From a virus, in the IMG/VR virus record IMGVR_UViG_3300030012_001613, positions 1-26,680 of that record: a DNA stretch of 26,680 nt; one strand, 5' to 3'. Position 1 is the first letter of the stretch. Each line of letters begins with the position of its first letter. Below, piece by piece: positions 7,352 through 14,557 of the stretch. Under the pieces are notes generated by a model. The model had not been told where the DNA came from, did no database searches, and was given only the letters and a program-made list of their open reading frames with translations. Made by a program: the position numbers and the translations under genes.

Positions 7352-7776
7352 GACTTCCCGGAAGAAGTCACGCGGCCGTTCGTAGGGCGATCGGTGTCGT
7401 CCTCGTCAGCGTCATCAGCCTCATCATCGGGCGGCTCATAGCCGATCAGACGGAGTGCCAGATAGACCAGCTCGTCGACAGGAGCATCCAGAAGTCGATC
7501 GTGGTGACTGCTGTCGGTGAGGTACTTGATGACCTCGACCGCACCCTCGAGGCTGAAGCACCACCGCAGCAGTGCAGTGGTCAGACCCTTGGACTGCCGC
7601 AGCTCATGGATCGCGGCGTACTTCGCCTCGGTCGTTGCACCGACCTCCTCCATGTCCGCCAGAATCGCGACCCGCTCGAGCTGATACTTGTGCTCCATGA
7701 GCCCGATGAGGTTGGCAACCGTGGCCTCCGGGACTCTGATCGCCTTGCCTTCACGCTCGACCATGATGTGGCTCAT
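7348..7776 (-). CDS. Tail assembly chaperone-like protein
   Basis: A 142-residue protein starting MSHIMVEREGKAIRVPEATV at ATG 7776, overlapping the upstream stop as ATGA (7773-7776). Its place between the tail tube and the tape measure is that of lambda gpG-type chaperones, which coat the tape measure during tail assembly. It is helical (LIGLMEHKYQLERVAILADMEEVG, EAKYAAIHELRQ) and ends with an acidic, disordered tail (DDEADDADEDDTDRP) just before the stop, where such genes often frameshift. The following frame at 7172-7351 would supply the second domain. No catalytic motif is present. The name rests mainly on position and size, so it is probable rather than certain. Confidence 0.6.
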   Translation of the reverse strand: MSHIMVEREGKAIRVPEATVANLIGLMEHKYQLERVAILADMEEVGATTEAKYAAIHELRQSKGLTTALLRWCFSLEGAVEVIKYLTDSSHHDRLLDAPVDELVYLALRLIGYEPPDDEADDADEDDTDRPTNGRVTSSGKS

Positions 7777-8033
7777 GTCGCCGTCCTTCCGTTGAGGTAG
7801 TTGCGCCTCCGGTCAATGCTGACCGTCTTGATCTGTGACGGACGGAGAAGGGTGTGCTGGACACCCCTCTCCATCGCCGCTTCCTCCGGGATGTCCGGTG
7901 GGACTCCAACCAGTCGGACCTTGCCCTCGTGAGGTTCGACGCGGACGATCCAGTCGTCCATCGTGAAGACGCGCTGGCCCATCGGGTGCCAGAGCACCTG
8001 GCCGGGTTTCTTGCTTAGGCGGTCTCGTCCCAT
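7773..8033 (-). CDS. Small tail-region protein, unknown function
   Basis: An 86-residue protein, ATG 8033, overlapping the end of the tail tube gene by 19 bases. It reads MGRDRLSKKPGQVLWHPMGQRVFTMDDWIVRVEPHEGKVRLVGVPPDIPEEAAMERGVQHTL in pieces: a basic start, a beta block (VFTMDDWIVRVE, KVRLVGVP) and a C-terminal stretch with LRPSQIKTVSIDRRRNYLNG. The ribosome-binding site is weak, so it probably relies on coupling with the tail tube gene. I do not recognise a family. A small beta-rich protein in this slot could be a tail tube-associated factor, but nothing in the sequence shows this. Confidence 0.6.
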   Translation of the reverse strand: MGRDRLSKKPGQVLWHPMGQRVFTMDDWIVRVEPHEGKVRLVGVPPDIPEEAAMERGVQHTLLRPSQIKTVSIDRRRNYLNGRTAT

Positions 8034-8461
8034 GTCTCGATCACCGTGGTCCCGCTGGTTCCTTGGAACTGCTGCCCAGAGGACAGTGCGAAGTTCATGG
8101 TGATGGTAGCATCACCGGCCATCGTTGACGTGATGGCCACGTCGGTGATCTGACCGTTGAAGGTGTAGGTGCATCCGGTCTGGACGGTCAGGAGAATGGC
8201 GTGCGACTCTGCCGTGCTGCCGTGGGCATCCTGAAACACGCCCGGGCCGGTGTTGGAATCGTCGAAGGTCATGAACCCGCCAGCCGATCCGGAGATGTCG
8301 GCGATGCCGGGGATCCTGCGTCGTCCCGTGTCCCCGAATGCGGTCACGTCGTGCATCTCACGGGTGAACGTCGCGCTCCAGGTGTTGAAGTGAGGGTTGT
8401 GCTCGTTGGCAGCACCGAGAAGGCACGCGCCGGAGTTGCCACTGATGAAGGTCTCGGCCAT
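8015..8461 (-). CDS. Major tail tube protein
   Basis: A 148-residue protein starting MAETFISGNSGACLLG at ATG 8461, two bases after the TAA of the tail terminator gene. The middle shows the pattern of siphovirus tail tube proteins: WSATFTREMHDVTAFGDTG, then RRRIPGIADISGSAGGFM, and a late strand block (YTFNGQITDVAITSTMAGDATITMNFALSS). In this family the E-x-x-DVTxFGD and PGI-x-D-x-SGS phrases form the tube-fold core. It has no sheath neighbour, so the tail is non-contractile. The order tail terminator, tube, chaperones, tape measure is the standard siphovirus tail order and supports the call. Confidence 0.82.
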   Translation of the reverse strand: MAETFISGNSGACLLGAANEHNPHFNTWSATFTREMHDVTAFGDTGRRRIPGIADISGSAGGFMTFDDSNTGPGVFQDAHGSTAESHAILLTVQTGCTYTFNGQITDVAITSTMAGDATITMNFALSSGQQFQGTSGTTVIETWDETA

Positions 8462-8463
8462 GG

Positions 8464-8889
8464 TTAGAGTCCTGTCGTCTGAGTTGCTTGCACGGTCACG
8501 TTGACCGTCGCTTGGAGTATTTCATCGGCTCGATCTACGTCGGTCGAGTTCAGCACTGTGAACTCGGCTCGGTCGAAGTTGGTCGGAGGGGTCAAGGCCG
8601 TGGTCCCGTTGAACAGGCCGACCACAAGGTCCGCCAGTTCCGCGATCGCTGCCACGCCCTCCTCGTGTCGATTGACCACGCGCACCTGATAGGTGTCCGA
8701 ATACATCAACGCCCCGCCGAATAGGTGCTGCACTTCGGATCCGGTCTGCTCGAAGACGATGACCGGGAAGTCGTCACCGGGGTCGCCATGGGAGGGGTAT
8801 ATGCGTCCGCCCACCTTGTTGTGCAGCGACCCGGCGGACTTGTCCGCAGTGAGAACGTCGAATACTGCCGCGTCTAGTGCGAGTGCCAT
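8464..8889 (-). CDS. Tail terminator / tail completion protein (DUF3168-like)
   Basis: A 141-residue protein starting MALALDAAVFDVLTADKS, ATG 8889, overlapping the neck gene stop by one base. The pattern of an N-terminal helix, then VGGRIYPSHGDPGDDFPVIVFEQTG, YSDTYQVRVVNRHEEGVAAIAELADLV (cut here) and a final beta strand DEILQATVNVTVQAT matches the DUF3168 tail-terminator family (HK97 gp10-adjacent, lambda gpU-like fold). These proteins cap the tail tube and join it to the head. Its place between the gp10-like gene and the tail tube gene fits. Confidence 0.8.
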   Translation of the reverse strand: MALALDAAVFDVLTADKSAGSLHNKVGGRIYPSHGDPGDDFPVIVFEQTGSEVQHLFGGALMYSDTYQVRVVNRHEEGVAAIAELADLVVGLFNGTTALTPPTNFDRAEFTVLNSTDVDRADEILQATVNVTVQATQTTGL

Positions 8890-9383
8890 CAGTCGGGGAC
8901 CCTTGAGTTGGCGACGTTGATGCCGCTGCGGAGCTTGCTCTCGAATATCCTAGTGGCTCGGGAACCCCTGAGGTGGGCGAGTGATGGATCGATGAACGGA
9001 CGCGCCGCCATCTTCACCGTCCCGATCTCGAGGAACCACGCATACTTCACAGCCGTCCCGACGTTGGCCGGGAACATGCGGAGGACGCGGTCCTTGCCGG
9101 TCGTCGCGGGTGCGATCTTCTTGGCCGCCTGCCATGAGTTCATGAGGTTGCCAGTTCTCGATGCTGGCGGCTCGCCTGGTGCTGATGCCTGATGTCTTCG
9201 CTTGTTTCCCTTGCCGTACTTGTAGATACGGCCCGACCCCTGCTTGCTCAACTTCTTCCTGATGCGCCTCTGGAGACTGAGCGCGAGCGTGGTGAGACCC
9301 CTGTCGACGCCCTTCATCACGTCGTCCTGTATGCCCTTGGCGTCGAAGTTGGCATCGACAATGATCTCGAACTTCTTGGCCAT
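8889..9383 (-). CDS. HK97 gp10-like neck/tail-completion protein
   Basis: The start is ATG 9383, overlapping the head-closure stop by one base; the much longer open frame upstream is shadow. The 164-residue protein begins MAKKFEIIVDANFDAKG. It has the helix GVDRGLTTLALSLQRRIRKKL, a basic stretch (GRIYKYGKGNKRRHQ), PGEPPASRTGNLMNSW, and then FLEIGTVKMAARPFIDPSLA. The last two phrases are signature features of the HK97 gp10 family: PGxPPAxxTGxLxxS and FxExGTxxMxARPFxxPA. Such proteins act in the neck, completing the head-tail junction. The family is common and the match is strong. Confidence 0.87.
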   Translation of the reverse strand: MAKKFEIIVDANFDAKGIQDDVMKGVDRGLTTLALSLQRRIRKKLSKQGSGRIYKYGKGNKRRHQASAPGEPPASRTGNLMNSWQAAKKIAPATTGKDRVLRMFPANVGTAVKYAWFLEIGTVKMAARPFIDPSLAHLRGSRATRIFESKLRSGINVANSRVPD

Positions 9384-9733
9384 CAGACTCCCTCGTTGCT
9401 CGATGCGTCGACGATATGGTAGAAGTTCCGATCGCCTGTCTGCCGATGCCCGGGCGTTCGGACCCCGTTGACCTCGTACGTCCGACCCTCGATCTCCATC
9501 CGGTCGGTGACCTTGATGTCCGCGCCGCCCTTGAGGTACACGGTGACGTTCTCGACTGCCTGCTGTCGGTCGCCCTCGAAGCTCTCGGACTCCGATCGGC
9601 TCGCGACGTATCCGGTGACGTTCCCATGGAAGACGAAGGTGCGCTTCCGACTGCCGACCGCGTCCCGTCTGTACACGGGTCGCTGGACGCTGATCCGCTT
9701 GCCGTGGATGTTGATGCGCCCGACGATGCTCAT
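9383..9733 (-). CDS. Head closure / head-tail joining protein
   Basis: Start ATG 9733 overlaps the connector stop as ATGA (9730-9733); the 16 codons in frame further upstream are shadow. The 116-residue protein begins MSIVGRINIHGKRISVQRPVYRRDAVGSRKRTF. The core is beta-rich: FVFHGNVTGYVASRS, a helix with DRQQAVENVTVYLKGGADIK, VTDRMEIEGRTYEVNGVRTPGH and a final NFYHIVDA. V-x-DR-x-x-xxGRxYEVxGV followed by a Pro turn is typical of phage head-closure (SPP1 gp16 / HK97 gp7-like) proteins. Position after the connector fits. Confidence 0.78.
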   Translation of the reverse strand: MSIVGRINIHGKRISVQRPVYRRDAVGSRKRTFVFHGNVTGYVASRSESESFEGDRQQAVENVTVYLKGGADIKVTDRMEIEGRTYEVNGVRTPGHRQTGDRNFYHIVDASSNEGV

Positions 9734-10590
9734 CGAATCCTCCGGAACGGAGCGAGGAGCTGGAGCACGGCAGCGGTCCACTCGGCGACGGGGCGCACGG
9801 TGTAGCTGTAGTCCCCGACCGACTCCTGCTGGACGTAGCGGTCGCGATCACGGCCTCGGAAGGCGTCGCTGACCAGCTCGAAGGCTGCCTGCACAAGTGC
9901 GGGGGGGACTTCGGAGTATCCGCCCTTGTATCGCACCAGGACGCTCTGGAACTGATCCGGGAATCGGTTGAGGTTCGGGACCTCGTGGGATCGAGGGAAG
10001 GCATCGGCCCGCAGATGGATAAACCCGCGCTCGTAGTCGATGCGGTACTCGCTCTCTGCGTCGTCCGGCACCGACAGGTTCGCGGTGTTGACCAGCACGT
10101 CGCGGCCACCCATGCGGTGCATGATGTTCGAGGGTGCGTTGAAGACGGAGGTGCCACTGAATCCAGTGGTGCCGTCTATCGCTGCGGCCAGGAGGGCGGT
10201 CGTCTTGTTCGATGCGAAGGTGTGAGTCGTCGCCGTCTCATGGCCGTTCGACGCGACTCGAACGAGTCGTACCGAGGACGAGGAGACTGATACGGATGCT
10301 TGAAGGTCAGAGCTATCTGTAGACCCGACGGTGATCGCGTCACGAGCACCGAACGCAACGAGGTCAACGGACACGAGAGGAGGGTTCGCAACAGCCAGAG
10401 TCCGCGTAGCACGTCCATCGATGAACTCCTCGAAGCTCGACTCCTTCAGTTTCCGGTCACAGTACCGCTCGATCTGGTCGCTCACGTTGTTGATCAACGT
10501 CTCGATCAGAGTGTCGTCGGTTGAACCCGTGACCCCCATGTAGGTCTTGACATCTGCGACGGTCGTGAGTGCGTTGTCTGCGAGTGCCAT
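9730..10590 (-). CDS. Head-tail connector (gp6-like) with inserted beta domain
   Basis: I use ATG 10590, with AGAGGA five bases upstream, rather than the longer frame start at 10620. The 286-residue protein begins MALADNALTTVADVKTYMG. The N-terminal helices (DTLIETLINNVSDQIERYCDRKL) and the C-terminal LVRYKGGYSEVPPALVQAAFELV match phage gp6-like head-tail connector proteins. Between them is an insertion of about 150 residues (roughly 50-200) that includes RTLAVANPPLVSV and many Ser/Thr/Val strands; gp6-like proteins are usually about 100 residues, so this one is much larger, as in some phages with an internal beta domain. It joins the portal to the head-closure protein. Confidence 0.8.
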   Translation of the reverse strand: MALADNALTTVADVKTYMGVTGSTDDTLIETLINNVSDQIERYCDRKLKESSFEEFIDGRATRTLAVANPPLVSVDLVAFGARDAITVGSTDSSDLQASVSVSSSSVRLVRVASNGHETATTHTFASNKTTALLAAAIDGTTGFSGTSVFNAPSNIMHRMGGRDVLVNTANLSVPDDAESEYRIDYERGFIHLRADAFPRSHEVPNLNRFPDQFQSVLVRYKGGYSEVPPALVQAAFELVSDAFRGRDRDRYVQQESVGDYSYTVRPVAEWTAAVLQLLAPFRRIR

Positions 10591-10619
10591 GTCGGTCCTC
10601 TTCGCCGTTGCAAGAACCA

Positions 10620-10654
10620 CCCGGGCGCGGCAGCGGCGAGCAACCGCGCCCGGG
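10620..10654 (-). terminator. GC-rich hairpin, probable terminator or attenuator
   Basis: A perfect 11-bp inverted repeat (cccgggcgcgg at 10620-10630; ccgcgcccggg at 10644-10654) with a 13-base loop lies in the 86-base gap between the decoration gene (ends 10677) and the connector gene (starts 10590). On the transcribed strand the hairpin is followed by GTGGTTCTTG, a weak U-containing tail rather than a clean U-run. It would sit after the two most highly needed structural genes and reduce expression of the connector genes. The structure is seen; the terminator role is inferred. Confidence 0.6.
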
Positions 10655-10676
10655 CAGAGGGGAAAGGGTCAATGCA

Positions 10677-11159
10677 TCAGGTGGCACGGAGGACAGCGTT
10701 GTCCGCCGGGGAGGCGTCAAGCTGGCCCGCGTTGCTGAATGCCGCGCCGCTCTCGTTCGGGGACACGATGGCGACCGCGCTGAACAGCGTGGCACCGGTG
10801 TTGTCCTCGGTCGCGACGACCTTGAAGTACCGCTTCCGGCTCGCAGTCAGCGGGACGTGGAAGAGGTAGGTGCCAGCGTCGTCGCCGGTGCCGTCCGGGA
10901 GGTCGGTGGCTCCGCCGTCGATGTCGAGGCTGGTGGCGACCACGCAGCCAGTCACATCGCTGTAGCTGGAGTTGTCATCCGACTCCTGCACCTTCAACGC
11001 GGTGAAGTTGCCAGCAGTCGCTCCCAGGGTCACGATGATGGCAAGGTCCCCGCCGTTCATCCCCACCGTGTCGATCACGTTCGTGACCGCGCTGGTGGCG
11101 TTGTTCAGGGAGATGGGGGCCGAGTGGTTGAAGACCCGGCAGTTCTGGAGGTGTCTCAT
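10677..11159 (-). CDS. Capsid decoration-like/structural protein
   Basis: A 160-residue protein starting MRHLQNCRVFNHSAPISLNN at ATG 11159, with AGGAAGGA eight bases upstream. It has a beta-sandwich-like course: GDLAIIVTLGATAGNFTALKVQ, ESDDNSSYSDVTGCVV, a Asp/Gly-rich loop, TYLFHVPLTASRKRYFKVVAT and a final SAVAIVS. The phrases DLAIIVTLG-(A)-T, ALKVQESDD and RKRYFKVVAT recur in small proteins encoded directly after HK97-type capsid genes, where they decorate or cement the shell. It follows the capsid gene by 24 bases and precedes a strong hairpin, consistent with high expression. The decoration role is inferred from pattern and position. Confidence 0.65.
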   Translation of the reverse strand: MRHLQNCRVFNHSAPISLNNATSAVTNVIDTVGMNGGDLAIIVTLGATAGNFTALKVQESDDNSSYSDVTGCVVATSLDIDGGATDLPDGTGDDAGTYLFHVPLTASRKRYFKVVATEDNTGATLFSAVAIVSPNESGAAFSNAGQLDASPADNAVLRAT

Positions 11160-11183
11160 TGATCTGGTTCCTTCCTGTCAGGA

Positions 11184-12881
11184 TCAGTCGAGCTTCATGC
11201 CGACGACCGGGCCAGCTTCTGCGCTGGTGCCGGGGCTGTGGCACTGGATGTCGAACCGCTCGGTGCCTCGGACGACGATCTCGTCCTGCTCAAAGGCGTT
11301 GAGGGCCGAGTCGGAGAACGCGATGGTGTTCTCACGACGGTCGCCGAAGGCGCAACCGAGAGAGAGATCACCGAAGATGATGGGGAAGCGGAAGGTCTCG
11401 TCCGATGCCTGGCCGTCCGCACCGGTCGAGCCGGTCGTGATGTCGGGCATGACCTGCGTGAACTCGACAGGGTAGCCGAGGAAGGTGGTGCCCTGCGATC
11501 CCTGCTGGATCTCACGCGCAGAAGCTCCGCCGACCGCGTAGATCAGCTTTTCGCAGACGCCGTTCCAGATGCTCTTGTGCATGTAGAACTTCGCGCGGGG
11601 AGTGTCGGCGTATGGCGGCAGCGTTCCCATCATGTTGTGAAAATCGCCGATCGCGATGTCGGAAGGACGGCGATCAGCCGAGTCCAGCACGGTCACGCCT
11701 GCGTTGCTGCTGACGTTGTTCATCGCGTTGATGATGCCGACAATGCCACCGAACTCGCTGGTGCCGGTCCCCATGAAGCCGCATTCGTCTTCCTTGAGGG
11801 CCTGCGCGTAGGCGATCTCTCCCGCCACGCTGTCGCCGAGGTTCAGCAGAGCGTCCTCGTTCAGCTCGTTGCTGATCGAGGTCAGAACCATCAGCTTCTT
11901 CGCGACGAGCTGCACCGACTGGAAGGTCATGTCGCTCTCGGTCCCGGCGGTTGCTTCACCGACGAAGCTGGCCGTGAGGGTTGCGGACCGCTTGGGGATG
12001 CGCTTCGTGTCCGAGGTCATCGGCTCGATCTTCGCGTTCCTGCGGAACACACCGTACTCCTCGCGGAGACTGATCAGGGTGTTGCTGAACTCCTCGGGAA
12101 CAAGGAACCCGCCCTGGCTGTTCACGGTCTCGAGGTGGGCCTTGGTCTCGATCCCGTGGTTCGCGCAGTAGTCCTGTGACTTCTTGTGGCCCATGCAGGC
12201 CGCCGCCCATCGTCCGATGCGGTAGGCTTCGAGTTCCTGATCCGCGCAGCTTGCCACGCGGCTGATGTGCTTGAGGCTGCCCCATCGCTTGAGGCCCTCG
12301 CGCTCGTTGTCGATTCGCATATCGAATCCCTTCGAGTTGATCTTGTTGTTGTTGAGGGTCTTCGCGACCACTTCCATGGCTGCTTCGCCGATTGACTTGC
12401 CACCAGTGCCACGTCTTGAGCCATCTTGAGCAAGCAGGTCGCCTGTTCTCGGGTTGCGCAGACTGGTTGGCTGGCCAGCCCGAGAACCCGGCTTGACGCC
12501 GACACCGATGCGAAGACGCTGACGCGGCTTCATCTCACCGTTGTCTTCGTCTTCGAGAGCTTTGGTTTCCCGCTCATCGTCCTCGTCAGCCTTTTCTTCT
12601 TCTTCTTCCACGGCTTTTCGCTCGTCCTCATCATGAGGTCCGGGCTTTCCGTAGACTTTCTCGTCTTCGTCTTCCATCTCCATCTTCTCTTCGGCCTCGT
12701 CTTCTTCGGCCTTGAGTTCGATCTCGAGGTCAACGTCTTCGGCAGCGACCGGATTCCCTTCGGCATCGACGATCTGCACGTCCTTGAGGTACAGCGCTTT
12801 CGTCATGGGGAAGTGGTCGACACCGACCTCGTCAAGCAGACCCTGAAGGTCGGCTTCGACTTCGGTGAGTGACTTCTGCAT
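11184..12881 (-). CDS. HK97-fold major capsid protein with acidic N-terminal domain
   Basis: A 565-residue protein starting MQKSLTEVEADLQGLLDEVG at ATG 12881, with AAGGAA seven bases upstream. The C-terminal ~310 residues are a standard HK97 major capsid: NSQGGFLVPEEFSNTL near residue 252, then SFVGEATAGTESDMTFQSV, LVAKKLMVLTSISNEL and FMGTGTSEFGGIVGI (cut here). The first ~240 residues are a propeptide/scaffold-like region with an exceptionally acidic block at about 50-115 (AEEDEAEEKMEMEDEDE and similar) and a linker KPRQRLRIGVG. In HK97 the delta domain is about 100 residues and is removed by the prohead protease encoded just upstream; a similar cleavage before about residue 245 is likely here. 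It forms the capsid shell. Confidence 0.9.
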   Translation of the reverse strand: MQKSLTEVEADLQGLLDEVGVDHFPMTKALYLKDVQIVDAEGNPVAAEDVDLEIELKAEEDEAEEKMEMEDEDEKVYGKPGPHDEDERKAVEEEEEKADEDDERETKALEDEDNGEMKPRQRLRIGVGVKPGSRAGQPTSLRNPRTGDLLAQDGSRRGTGGKSIGEAAMEVVAKTLNNNKINSKGFDMRIDNEREGLKRWGSLKHISRVASCADQELEAYRIGRWAAACMGHKKSQDYCANHGIETKAHLETVNSQGGFLVPEEFSNTLISLREEYGVFRRNAKIEPMTSDTKRIPKRSATLTASFVGEATAGTESDMTFQSVQLVAKKLMVLTSISNELNEDALLNLGDSVAGEIAYAQALKEDECGFMGTGTSEFGGIVGIINAMNNVSSNAGVTVLDSADRRPSDIAIGDFHNMMGTLPPYADTPRAKFYMHKSIWNGVCEKLIYAVGGASAREIQQGSQGTTFLGYPVEFTQVMPDITTGSTGADGQASDETFRFPIIFGDLSLGCAFGDRRENTIAFSDSALNAFEQDEIVVRGTERFDIQCHSPGTSAEAGPVVGMKLD

Positions 12882-12910
12882 GATGCAGTTCCTTCTTGAT
12901 GCGATGCATG

Positions 12911-12963
12911 GGCTCTCTGCCCTGCCACCCGCTCGGCTTGGGCCATCGGTTCGGCAGGGAGCC
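12911..12963 (-). other. Inverted repeat in the leader of the capsid gene
   Basis: The 92-base gap before the capsid gene holds an inverted repeat: ggctctctgcc (12911-12921) against ggcagggagcc (12953-12963), with one mismatch on the minus-strand RNA, and a competing perfect 7-bp pair ccctgcc (12920-12926) / ggcaggg (12953-12959). No U-run follows, so a simple terminator is not supported. It could be an mRNA leader structure, processing site or attenuator of capsid expression. No convincing -35/-10 promoter is visible in the gap. Confidence 0.4.
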
Positions 12964-12973
12964 GGTCATCATT

Positions 12974-13651
12974 TCACTCGTACAGACGCCCGCTGCGTCT
13001 GCTTAGTTCCTTCTCGACTGCCTTGGCGATCAGACCCCTGCGGGTCTCGCCTTGCAGCTTGATCTTGTGCCTGCGCTTCACCCGGACCACCGGCCTCACG
13101 GTGGTCGGCTCGATGTCAACGCCGAGGAAGCTCTTGACCTGGACGGGCGTCACGAGGCCCTTGTCCACGGCTTGGACGAGGGCGTCCTGGTTCGCCGGGA
13201 GCGGAGCGATCGAGACCTCGAGGAGCTTCCAGCGGTTGAAGACCCGCTTGATCCTCTCGCCGAACTTCATGCGGTCGGCCTTGGTCGCTGATCTTGCCCC
13301 GCTCGGTTCCGGGACGAAGCCTACGCTGACGCCCTTGACGATGCCCTGTCGGACAAGTGCCTCGACGAAGCTCGGGAAGAACTCGCCGACGTAGTCCTTG
13401 GGCCTCTGGGCGAACGTCAGCGTGCCCATGACCGAGTCCTCGGTCCGCTTCAGGTTGGTGACCTTCCCGATGGGCTGGTCGTACTCGTGGTTGTAGAACA
13501 GCACGGGGTTCTTCTCGAAGTCCTTGCTGACCATGCCTTGAGGGATCAGGACCTCGCCGTCCCGGTCCACGCTGTTCGTGGTCAGCTTGGCGACGATGCC
13601 CCCGGCGTCCATCTTCACCGATGCGCTGAGTGTCTTGGTGCGTCGTTCCAT
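12974..13651 (-). CDS. HK97-type prohead protease
   Basis: A 225-residue protein starting MERRTKTLSASVKMDAGG at ATG 13651, with AGGA upstream. It carries the family landmarks: SVDRDGEVLIPQG near residues 27-39, NPVLFYNHEYDQPIGK with the likely catalytic His55, IVKGVSVGF with the likely catalytic Ser109, and LLEVSIAPLPANQDAL near 143-158. These fit the S78/HK97 gp4 serine protease fold (His, Ser and a third acidic residue). It cleaves the N-terminal scaffold region of the capsid protein during head maturation. The C-terminal ~45 residues are very basic (VKRRHKIKL, RRGLIAK), possibly for contact with the acidic capsid N-terminus. The capsid gene follows after a 92-base gap. Confidence 0.9.
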   Translation of the reverse strand: MERRTKTLSASVKMDAGGIVAKLTTNSVDRDGEVLIPQGMVSKDFEKNPVLFYNHEYDQPIGKVTNLKRTEDSVMGTLTFAQRPKDYVGEFFPSFVEALVRQGIVKGVSVGFVPEPSGARSATKADRMKFGERIKRVFNRWKLLEVSIAPLPANQDALVQAVDKGLVTPVQVKSFLGVDIEPTTVRPVVRVKRRHKIKLQGETRRGLIAKAVEKELSRRSGRLYE

Positions 13652-13666
13652 GATAATCCTATCGGC

Positions 13667-14557
13667 TCAACGGTTGGAAATAATCGGACGAAGAGTGCAG
13701 CGACAGTTCGGATGCAGGGGTGGAGTCCGCACGTCGGCGTAGTCGATGGCCAACGTCCCGCCCTTGGATCCCTTGAGCGTAGATCCTACAGTGAAGAACG
13801 GTGCCTTGATGTCCTGCGATCCGGTCCCCTTCATGGCCTCGCAGAACTCGCACGGATTCGGTGAGACCTGCCAGCTCATTCGGGTCACGCCCATATCCTC
13901 CCACGCGACGACCTGCCCCTGATTCAACGCACGGGAAGCCTCGGTCCTTGCGATCCGTTCGGCCCTCCATCGGACGGATCGGTCCTGATCGCCTTGTCTC
14001 TTGGCCCAGTCCTGCACGCGCTGGGTGATCTCCCTCGGGGTCGCACCCTGCTCGAGCGTATCGCCCAGGAGCTGCTTGATGGTGCCCCGAGCGGTGATGA
14101 CTCCCTGATTGCTCAGTCTCAGCATCTGCTGTTTCATCACTTGCTGGACTTGCTCCGCTGCCACCAGCTCGCCGACAACCATTGAGGGGAGGACCGTCTG
14201 GCCCATCGTGTAGCCTGCGATGGCTTGCCGGGCAAGGTACTGCTCGATGTAGACCGGGATGGCCTTGGCACGAGCTGCGATCTCGTTGTTGAGCTGGCCC
14301 CGGAGGTGCTCGTTGGTCAGCACCTTGGCCAGATCATCAGCATAGGATCCGGTGCCGCCTAGCTTGCTGACGGTATCTCGAAGAATCCCGCTGATGTATC
14401 GACGAAGCTCCAACTGGAAGCGGTTGTAGGCGGTCGCTGAGGTGGTGACAGCATCAGGGACAGCCGGGACCATCTTGGTGTGGACATATGGCGCAGTGAC
14501 ATCCAGAGCACTCTGGAGGATCAGCCGCTTGGATGCACCGCAGCAGTCGCAAGACAT
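13667..14557 (-). CDS. MuF-like (SPP1 gp7 family) minor head protein
   Basis: A 296-residue protein starting MSCDCCGASKRLILQSALD at ATG 14557, overlapping the portal stop by one base. It has the late MuF landmarks: IARTEASRALNQG at about 202-214, NPCEFCEAM with Cys236 and Cys239, and HPNCRCTLRP at about 282-291. These belong to the phage Mu gpF / SPP1 gp7 head morphogenesis family, a few copies of which sit inside the capsid near the portal. The N-terminal Cys3/Cys5/Cys6 cluster and the internal Cys pairs could bind metal. No toxin domain is attached; the protein ends directly after the MuF motif. It lies between portal and protease genes, its usual place. Confidence 0.88.
   Translation of the reverse strand: MSCDCCGASKRLILQSALDVTAPYVHTKMVPAVPDAVTTSATAYNRFQLELRRYISGILRDTVSKLGGTGSYADDLAKVLTNEHLRGQLNNEIAARAKAIPVYIEQYLARQAIAGYTMGQTVLPSMVVGELVAAEQVQQVMKQQMLRLSNQGVITARGTIKQLLGDTLEQGATPREITQRVQDWAKRQGDQDRSVRWRAERIARTEASRALNQGQVVAWEDMGVTRMSWQVSPNPCEFCEAMKGTGSQDIKAPFFTVGSTLKGSKGGTLAIDYADVRTPPLHPNCRCTLRPIISNR

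Noticed and set aside
7330-7420. A canonical X XXY YYZ slippery site for the tail-chaperone overlap
   Set aside because: I read the codons from the -1 stop to the zero-frame stop and found no heptamer with the required pattern; CGGGAAG is the nearest but does not allow good re-pairing.
6254-7441. A 395-residue plus-strand open frame
   Set aside because: It lies antisense over the tape measure gene, is rich in Ser/Cys/Ala from reversed coiled-coil codons, and has no ribosome-binding site or homologous motif.
8889-10157. A 422-residue minus-strand open frame
   Set aside because: Only its last 164 residues (from ATG 9383) are the HK97 gp10-like protein; the upstream part reads out of frame through the connector and head-closure genes.
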